Shown piece after piece: positions 1 to 4,833 of a stretch of 9,987 nt of DNA; positions within the stretch are counted from its first letter, which is position 1, and each line of letters begins with the position of its first letter. The position numbers and the translations under genes were made by a program. Source of the DNA: Ruminococcus sp. UBA4275. Its GTDB lineage: Bacteria > Bacillota > Clostridia > Oscillospirales > Ruminococcaceae. The stretch covers positions 1 through 9,987 of the forward strand of contig DGVV01000047.1 of the NCBI GenBank assembly GCA_002395085.1, read 5' to 3'. The notes under the pieces were generated by a model that searched no databases, was not told where the DNA came from, and saw only the letters and a program-made list of their open reading frames with translations.

Positions 1-48
1 AGCGCCCCATTATAATCATCGCGCAGCGATACCTTTTTCGACAGCCTG

Positions 49-85
49 AGCGGAGAACCTTTTGACGGGTTCTCCGCTGCTTTTT
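49..85 (+). terminator. Rho-independent terminator of a gene off the left edge
   Basis: An 11-bp perfect stem (49-59 with 68-78, AGCGGAGAACC paired with its complement), an 8-nt loop and a T-run at 81-85 form a standard intrinsic terminator for rightward transcription. It implies a + strand gene ending at or before position 48. A TGA at 46-48 in one open frame is compatible with this, but 48 bases are too few to identify the gene. On the minus strand the hairpin lies just beyond the glmU stop but is not followed by T residues, so it is not an obvious glmU terminator. Confidence 0.8.
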
Positions 86-106
86 ACGGCTCTGCTTGTA
101 TGCTGC

Positions 107-1474
107 TTACTTCTTCGCGAATTTGCGCAGCGTGTAGCCTTCCTTTACCTGCAATGTGCCGCGGTCAATTGCAAGCGCGTAATCCGGAATATCCGCTGTG
201 ACGGTCGTGCCGGCAGCGGTATAGCAATCCTTGCCGAGTTTCACCGGTGCAATCAGGTTTGTATTGCAGCCGATAAACGCATGATCTCCGATTTCGCATC
301 GCGATTTCTTCACGCCGTCGAAATTGACGGTCACGCAGCCGCAGCCGATATTGACGTGCTTGCCGACATCGCTGTCTCCGATGTAAGCGAGGTGCGCAAT
401 GGCAGTTCCTTCACCGACTTCGCTGTTCTTGATCTCCACGAAGTCACCGATTGCAGCGCCGGAACAGATGTGACTGTTCGGACGGATGTGAACAAACGGT
501 CCCATTTTGACGTCGGAGTCGATGCGGGAATCGTATGCCTGCACGGAATTGAGCATGACATCATCACCGATTTCGGTGTTTTCAATGACGCAGTTCGGGC
601 CGATGACGCAGTTTGTGCCGATGACTGTTTTGCCGCGAAGAATCGTGCCGGGGAGAATCTCTGTGCCTTCTCCGATGCGCACACTCCGTTCAATGATGAT
701 GCCGTCTGTGCAGACAAAGCCGACGCCGTTTGCCATGTGCTTATTGAGAACAGCGTGACGGGCGGCTTCATTCAGGGCAAGCAGACCCTTGCGGTCGTTT
801 GCACCCAGCACGACATCCGGATTTTTGGAGCAATATGCGCCGGCGCGTCTGCCGCTTTCCAGAGCAATCGCGATGGTATCGGTGAGATAGTATTCCTTCT
901 GCGCATTATTGTTCGTAATTTTGCCGAGCAGGTCGATCAGGTCTGCGGTGCGGAACCAGTAGCAGCCGGAGTTGATCTCCGTAATAGCGCGCTGTTCCGG
1001 TGTGGCATCTTTTTCCTCGACGATGCCTGCAATGCCGCTGTCTGTGCGGAGAATTCTGCCGTAGCCGAAGGGCTGTGCGACATTTGCCGTGATGACCGTT
1101 GCGGCATTATGCTCCGCGATGTGACGCACGAGGGAATCGCGGATGGTTTCCGCATCAATGAACGGCGCATCGCCGCAGAGGACGAGCGTATTTCCCTCCA
1201 TATCCTGCTTGAGGAAATCGAGCGCCTGCATGACGGCATGACCAGTGCCGAGGCGTTCCGCCTGATAAGCGGTCTCGCACCGGCTGCCGAGATATGTTTT
1301 GATCTGTTCCGATTCGTAGCCGGTTACAACGCAGATGCGTGCAACGGCTGCCTGCTCGCAAGCGCCCAGCACCCATTCGAGCATCGGTTCACCGAGAACC
1401 TTGAACATCGGCTTCGGAATGGGTGCGTGCATACGCTTGCCCTGTCCGCCTGCCAGAATAATAGCCTGATCCAT
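107..1474 (-). CDS. glmU: Bifunctional GlmU: GlcNAc-1-P uridylyltransferase / GlcN-1-P acetyltransferase
   Basis: GlmU acetylates glucosamine-1-phosphate and then couples it to UTP, giving UDP-GlcNAc for peptidoglycan and other envelope glycans in the cytoplasm. The N-terminal half carries the nucleotidyltransferase loop LAGGQGKRM (residues 7-15), QAERLGTGHA (71-80), GDAPF (101-105) and EINSG (166-170). The C-terminal half, from about residue 263 to 437, is a left-handed beta-helix of hexapeptide repeats. It keeps the acetyltransferase His in AHLAYIGD (His361), the Lys of VEIK (349) and the Asn of NFDG (384). The length of 455 aa is normal for the family. I prefer the ATG at 1474 over an in-frame ATG at 1483: GAAAGGG (1484-1490) is 9 nt from the former and directly abuts the latter, and MDQAIILAGG is the usual family N-terminus. 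The gene is divergent from the sugar-transferase operon and has its own promoter. Confidence 0.96.
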   Translation of the reverse strand: MDQAIILAGGQGKRMHAPIPKPMFKVLGEPMLEWVLGACEQAAVARICVVTGYESEQIKTYLGSRCETAYQAERLGTGHAVMQALDFLKQDMEGNTLVLCGDAPFIDAETIRDSLVRHIAEHNAATVITANVAQPFGYGRILRTDSGIAGIVEEKDATPEQRAITEINSGCYWFRTADLIDLLGKITNNNAQKEYYLTDTIAIALESGRRAGAYCSKNPDVVLGANDRKGLLALNEAARHAVLNKHMANGVGFVCTDGIIIERSVRIGEGTEILPGTILRGKTVIGTNCVIGPNCVIENTEIGDDVMLNSVQAYDSRIDSDVKMGPFVHIRPNSHICSGAAIGDFVEIKNSEVGEGTAIAHLAYIGDSDVGKHVNIGCGCVTVNFDGVKKSRCEIGDHAFIGCNTNLIAPVKLGKDCYTAAGTTVTADIPDYALAIDRGTLQVKEGYTLRKFAKK

Positions 1475-1531
1475 AACTTGCATCCCTTTCAGTTGTCCGA
1501 TTCACCGAACGCAATGTTCGCGTGTTAGTAT

Positions 1532-1560
1532 ATTATACCATACTACAGCGGAAAATTCAA
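1532..1560 (-). promoter_or_regulatory. Sigma-A promoter of glmU
   Basis: Read leftward, TTGAAT (1555-1560) is followed after exactly 17 nt by TATAAT (1532-1537), with TGG immediately before the -10 (extended -10). Predicted transcription starts near 1525, giving a leader of about 50 nt to the chosen ATG at 1474. This is a near-consensus vegetative promoter. Confidence 0.85.
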
Positions 1561-1858
1561 TGGGTGCGGAGAGAAAAAGCGACGCAGTTCGCCCTGAACC
1601 ATAAGGGAAAGACCCGCACAGTGCAAATATAGAACTTTAGCAAAATGCCTGCGGGCGCTGCCCCGCCGCGAAGAAGACAATTGTACATCTCCGCCGTTCG
1701 GTACGAGATCCGGAATCGCAGCAGCATCCCCACGCTTATCGCTGATTTTACGCGATTTTTACACAAATTATTGTCAAATTTTACAAGTAAACTGCATCTA
1801 ACTTCATTTCACTTGTGCAGGATTGTGAATTTCATCCATTCTTGCCACAATTTAGGAC
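1561..1858. other. Intergenic region between divergent promoters; no convincing gene
   Basis: This stretch of about 300 bases separates the glmU and sugar-transferase promoters. Open frames of 69 (minus) and 79 (plus) codons cross it. They run into the promoters, have no ribosome site I can see, and resemble no family I know. The left half is GC-rich and contains a small inverted repeat, GCGGG(1651-1655)/CCCGC(1662-1666). From about 1744 it becomes AT-rich. It holds TTTTAC at 1746, 1757 and 1779, and ATTGTG/CACAAT boxes at 1822-1827 and 1846-1851 that could bind a regulator. No transfer RNA or known riboswitch consensus was recognised. Confidence 0.6.
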
Positions 1859-1887
1859 TTGACATACGCTTTAGATTGTGGTAGAAT
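1859..1887 (+). promoter_or_regulatory. Sigma-A promoter of the sugar-transferase operon
   Basis: A perfect -35 TTGACA (1859-1864) lies 17 nt before -10 TAGAAT (1882-1887), with TGG (1879-1881) providing an extended -10. Transcription should begin near 1894, about 100 nt before the first start codon. The region upstream is AT-rich and carries inverted ATTGTG boxes, one copy of which (1875-1880) lies inside the spacer. Confidence 0.88.
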
Positions 1888-1917
1888 AAGAATTAACAGT
1901 GCAGCAAAATAGACGTT

Positions 1918-1972
1918 TGTGCAGGAGACGCCTGCACATCAGGAAACGAGATGCTGCCTCTCATCGGGGCAG
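1918..1972 (+). promoter_or_regulatory. Two tandem hairpins in the 5' leader
   Basis: TGTGCAGG (1918-1925) pairs perfectly with CCTGCACA (1931-1938) around a 5-nt loop. A second 7-bp stem joins CTGCCTC (1954-1960) to GGGGCAG (1966-1972) with one G-U pair. The second stem ends 10 nt before the GGGGG ribosome site (1982-1986). No T-run follows, so these are not a terminator. They could stabilise the mRNA or control ribosome access. I recognise no known riboswitch or T-box consensus. Confidence 0.5.
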
Positions 1973-1994
1973 ACTACACACGGGGGTGATTACG

Positions 1995-2792
1995 ATGCCC
2001 GCATCGACTTATCAGAAACATAAAGTGACGGAGGATGATGTCACCAGGGAAAATCTCGAACGCTGGGAAAAGGAAAGTGCCGGCGTGACGGATTATCCGA
2101 TTCTCCATTTCGATGATAACGCACTGGAACGCCTCGCAGCGGGCGTTCGCGAAACGCTGCGTTATTCCAAGATCAAGCCGGCTGGCGGCAAGTGCTATGA
2201 GATTGCCAAGCGCGCATTCGATATTGTCGCTTCCGGTCTCGGCATGGTCGTGCTGTTGATTCCCGGTGCGGTGGTCGCAGCAATCATCTATCTGGATGAT
2301 AAGGGCAACCCGATCTTTGTGCAGAAGCGTATGACCAAGAACGGCAAACCGTTCAAAATGTACAAGTTCCGCTCGATGTGTATGGATGCGGAAGAACGCT
2401 TCAAGGAAGTCATGAAACAGAATGAGGCGGACGGCATCGCATTTAAGGCGGATGACGACCCGCGCATCACCGGCATCGGCAAATTCATCCGCAAAACCTC
2501 CATCGACGAGCTGCCGCAGCTCTGGAATGTCTTTAAGGGCGATATGTCGATCATCGGCCCGCGCCCGCCTCTCCCGCGTGAGGTGGTGCTGTATACCCCC
2601 GAACAGATGGACAGACTGCTCGTCAAGGGCGGACTTGCCTGTATCTGTCAGGCAGAGGGCAGAAGCGATATGCCCTTTGAACAGTGGGTTGCCACCGACA
2701 TCGAATACATCAAGACCCGCAGCATCGGCACGGATCTCAAGCTGCTGTTCCGCATCGCATGGGCGGTCATCAAGGGTAAGGGCGCGAAGTAA
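1995..2792 (+). CDS. Monotopic polyprenyl-phosphate sugar-1-phosphate transferase (PF02397 type)
   Basis: The predicted reaction moves a sugar-1-phosphate from a UDP-sugar to undecaprenyl phosphate at the inner membrane face, starting a surface glycan. The 265-aa product has a polar N-terminal extension (1-68) and then one hydrophobic segment (about 76-100) with a proline that could kink it into a re-entrant helix. The family core follows: IFVQKRMTKNGKPF, YKFRSM, DDPRITGIGKFIRKTS, IDELPQLWN and FKGDMSIIGPRPPLP. The Asp171-Glu172 pair of IDELPQ matches the catalytic dyad of PglC-like enzymes. The four-helix N-terminal domain of WbaP/WcaJ is absent. The usual KPG-x-TG segment reads KGGLACICQ (residues 211-219). 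The start is the ATG at 1995, behind GGGGGTG. A GTG start at 1899 would lie 5 nt from the predicted transcript start with no ribosome site. The donor sugar cannot be read from sequence. Confidence 0.93.
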   Translation: MPASTYQKHKVTEDDVTRENLERWEKESAGVTDYPILHFDDNALERLAAGVRETLRYSKIKPAGGKCYEIAKRAFDIVASGLGMVVLLIPGAVVAAIIYLDDKGNPIFVQKRMTKNGKPFKMYKFRSMCMDAEERFKEVMKQNEADGIAFKADDDPRITGIGKFIRKTSIDELPQLWNVFKGDMSIIGPRPPLPREVVLYTPEQMDRLLVKGGLACICQAEGRSDMPFEQWVATDIEYIKTRSIGTDLKLLFRIAWAVIKGKGAK

Positions 2793-2797
2793 ACGCT

Positions 2798-3466
2798 ATG
2801 CAGGGAAAACTCATCGTGCTGGAGGGTACGGACGGCAGCGGCAAGGCGACACAGGCTGCGCTGCTGACAGAAAAGCTGAAACAGGCGGGAAAGAAGGTCC
2901 GGAAGGTCTCCTTCCCGAATTACGACAGCCCCTCCTCCGCACTTGTAAAAATGTATCTGGACGGCGCGTTCGGTCAGAAGCCGGATGACGTCAATGCTTA
3001 TGCGGCATCGTGCTTTTATGCCGTTGACCGCTTTGCCTCCTTCCGTGCAGACTGGGGTCAGTTCTATGCGGAGGGCGGCATCATTGTCGCAGACCGCTAT
3101 ACGACCTCGAATGCTGTCCATCAGTGCGTCAAGCTCCCGCAGGCAGAATGGGAGCGCTATCTTGGCTGGCTGTTCACATTCGAGTATGAGCAGCTCGGCA
3201 TCCCCGCACCGGATCTGGTATGCTATCTGCGTGTCGATCCGGCGCTTTCGCAGGATCTCATGCGCAAGCGCTATGCCGGCGATGAATCCCGCAAAGATAT
3301 TCATGAGAAGGACAGCGGCTATCTGATTCGCGCAAGGGAAGCCGCAGATCACTGTGCGGAGCGTCTTGGCTGGCAGGTGATCGAGTGTACCGCGCAGGGT
3401 GCTATGAAGCCGATTGAGACGGTTCATGCGCTGGTTTGGGAACAGGTGCAGAAGCTCGGCATCTGA
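2798..3466 (+). CDS. tmk: Thymidylate kinase-like P-loop kinase
   Basis: Thymidylate kinase phosphorylates dTMP to dTDP for DNA synthesis, or for dTDP-sugars. The 222-aa protein has a P-loop GTDGSGKATQ (residues 10-19), FPNYDS (39-44), a helix YAVDRFAS (74-81), the DRYTTSNAVHQ motif (99-109) and an Arg/Lys-rich lid region (RKRYAGDESRKD, 156-167). The P-loop has Ala where Ser or Thr usually follows the Lys. This form, with the long KPDDVNAYAAS stretch, seems typical of a clostridial branch that may be a paralogue of the housekeeping enzyme. It begins 5 nt after the transferase stop. Only a weak GAAG precedes the start, so translation is probably coupled to the upstream gene. The last six bases before its ATG (AACGCT) are the same as those before the next gene. 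The kinase fold is secure; exact substrate is less so. Confidence 0.88.
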   Translation: MQGKLIVLEGTDGSGKATQAALLTEKLKQAGKKVRKVSFPNYDSPSSALVKMYLDGAFGQKPDDVNAYAASCFYAVDRFASFRADWGQFYAEGGIIVADRYTTSNAVHQCVKLPQAEWERYLGWLFTFEYEQLGIPAPDLVCYLRVDPALSQDLMRKRYAGDESRKDIHEKDSGYLIRAREAADHCAERLGWQVIECTAQGAMKPIETVHALVWEQVQKLGI

Positions 3467-3506
3467 GCAGCGGTTCACATGAACGGAATGGGAAAAGGAT
3501 AACGCT

Positions 3507-4721
3507 ATGAAGAATAAAACATCTGAGATTCTTGCGATGCTGGATCAGCAGCAGCTTCTGCGCTATGTGCCGGAGCTGACGCAGGCAGAGCAGGAGACTC
3601 TGGTGCGGCAGATTGATGCGCTCGATCTTTCTGTGCTGGATGTGGATTCCTCGGAAACCAGCCGCGGAAATATGGAGCCGCTGTATGCGCTGACACTCGA
3701 TGAGATCCGCGCAAACAGCAGCCGCTACCGCGAGATCGGTTTGCAGGCAATCCGCAATAATGAAGTCGGTGCGGTATTGCTGGCAGGCGGACAGGGCAGC
3801 CGGCTTGGCTTCGATCACCCGAAGGGAATGTTCAATATCGGTGTGGATCGTGAGCTTTACATTTTTGAGTGCCTGATGAACAATCTCAAGAAGGTTGCGA
3901 AGGAAGCAGATTCCACCATTCCGCTGTTCATCATGACCTCTGTGGAAAATGACGCGGAAACGCGCGATTTTATGGAGGCACATGATTATTTCGGCTACAG
4001 CAAGGATAATGTCTGGTTCTTTGTGCAGGAACAGCTCCCGACGGTTGATCTGAGCGGCAAGCTGATGCTTGCGGCGAAGGGAAGAGTCTCCACTGCCCCG
4101 AACGGAAACGGCGGCTGGTATGCCTCGCTCGCAAAGAACGGTATGCTGAAGGTCATTCGCGACAGCCGCATTAAGTGGCTGAATGTGTTTGCCGTAGACA
4201 ATGTGCTTCAGCAGATGGCAGACCCGTGCTTCATCGGCGCGGTGATTGAATCCGGCATGGTATCCGGTTCAAAGGTCGTTGCGAAGGCAGCACCGGAGGA
4301 ACAGGTCGGCGTGATGTGTCTGGAGGACGGCAAGCCCTCGATTGTGGAATATTACGAGATGACGGATGAGATGCGTCAGCAGCGTGAGCCGGATGGTACG
4401 CTTTCGTACAATTACGGCGTCATCCTGAATTATCTGTTCCGCGTGGATAAGCTCAACAAGACACTCCATGTGAAGCTTCCGCTGCATCGCGCAAAGAAGA
4501 AGATTCCGTATCTGAATGAGAAGGGCGTGTATGTGCGTCCGGAAGCGCCGAATGCCTATAAATTCGAGACGCTCGCGCTGGATATGATCAAGCTTCAGGA
4601 GAATTGCCTTGCTTTTGAGGTGGAGCGGGAGAAGGAATTTGCGCCGGTGAAAAATAAGACCGGTGTGGATTCAGTGGAAACTGCCCGTGCGCTGCTCCGG
4701 AAGAACGGCATTGCAATCTGA
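3507..4721 (+). CDS. UAP1/UDPGP-type uridylyltransferase (UDP-HexNAc or UDP-hexose pyrophosphorylase)
   Basis: This 404-aa protein belongs to the UDPGP family and looks most like eukaryotic UDP-N-acetylhexosamine pyrophosphorylase, which makes UDP-GlcNAc or UDP-GalNAc from UTP and the sugar-1-phosphate. Visible motifs are LLAGGQGSRLGFDHPKGM (91-108), MTS (143-145), PNGNGG (198-203), AVDN (229-232, metal-binding region), VEYYEM (280-285), KKIPYLNEKG (331-340), KFETLALD (352-359) and EFAPVKN (377-383). The motif that in animal UAP1 reads NAGN is NYGV here (302-305), so sugar preference is uncertain. The ribosome site AAAAGGA (3493-3499) is well placed. The gene lies 40 nt after the kinase and ends the operon, just before a terminator. 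Beside a sugar-phosphate transferase it plausibly supplies that enzyme's UDP-sugar. It is not homologous over its full length to GlmU, which is encoded divergently nearby. Confidence 0.88.
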   Translation: MKNKTSEILAMLDQQQLLRYVPELTQAEQETLVRQIDALDLSVLDVDSSETSRGNMEPLYALTLDEIRANSSRYREIGLQAIRNNEVGAVLLAGGQGSRLGFDHPKGMFNIGVDRELYIFECLMNNLKKVAKEADSTIPLFIMTSVENDAETRDFMEAHDYFGYSKDNVWFFVQEQLPTVDLSGKLMLAAKGRVSTAPNGNGGWYASLAKNGMLKVIRDSRIKWLNVFAVDNVLQQMADPCFIGAVIESGMVSGSKVVAKAAPEEQVGVMCLEDGKPSIVEYYEMTDEMRQQREPDGTLSYNYGVILNYLFRVDKLNKTLHVKLPLHRAKKKIPYLNEKGVYVRPEAPNAYKFETLALDMIKLQENCLAFEVEREKEFAPVKNKTGVDSVETARALLRKNGIAI

Positions 4722-4727
4722 GAAAAC

Positions 4728-4766
4728 AACCCGCAGCTCCTTGCAGAAAGGTGCAGCGGGTTTTCT
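4728..4766 (+). terminator. Terminator of the sugar-transferase operon, possibly bidirectional
   Basis: AACCCGC (4728-4734) pairs with GCGGGTT (4756-4762), and the stem continues inward through AGCTCCTT/AAAGGTGCA with two mismatches to a GCAGA loop. TTTTCTGTCT follows on the plus strand. The helix starts 7 nt after the UDPGP gene stop. On the minus strand it is followed by GTTGTTTTCT, so it could also back up the facing terminator. Confidence 0.82.
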
Positions 4767-4775
4767 GTCTGCATA

Positions 4776-4817
4776 CGAAAACAAAGCCCCGAAGCGATCC
4801 GCAGATGCTTCGGGGCT
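4776..4817 (-). terminator. Terminator of the MoxR-DUF58-transglutaminase operon
   Basis: A perfect 11-bp stem (4785-4795 with 4807-4817, AGCCCCGAAGC and its complement) and an 11-nt loop lie 17 nt beyond the transglutaminase stop. Read leftward the stem is followed by a T-rich tail, TTGTTTTCG. It faces the rightward terminator at 4728-4766, so the two convergent operons are insulated. Confidence 0.85.
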
Positions 4818-4833
4818 GATTGTATTTGCGGGG

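Noticed and set aside
9..30. TATAAT-like palindrome (9-16) and a small ATCGC-gca-GCGAT hairpin (18-30) at the left edge
   Set aside because: No -35 is found at proper spacing for the leftward reading, the rightward -35 would be outside the window, and the 5-bp hairpin is too weak to call a terminator.
62..1528. A 488-codon open frame on the plus strand covering all of glmU
   Set aside because: It lies wholly antisense to an unmistakable GlmU, has no family resemblance, no ribosome site at its start, and long antisense frames are common opposite GC-rich genes.
1557..1884. Small open frames of 69 (minus) and 79 (plus) codons in the intergenic region
   Set aside because: They overlap promoters, lack ribosome sites and have no recognisable protein features.
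1899..1994. A 32-residue N-terminal extension of the sugar transferase from a GTG start
   Set aside because: It would begin about 5 nt after the predicted transcript start without a ribosome site and would run through two stable hairpins; the ATG at 1995 has GGGGGTG ahead.
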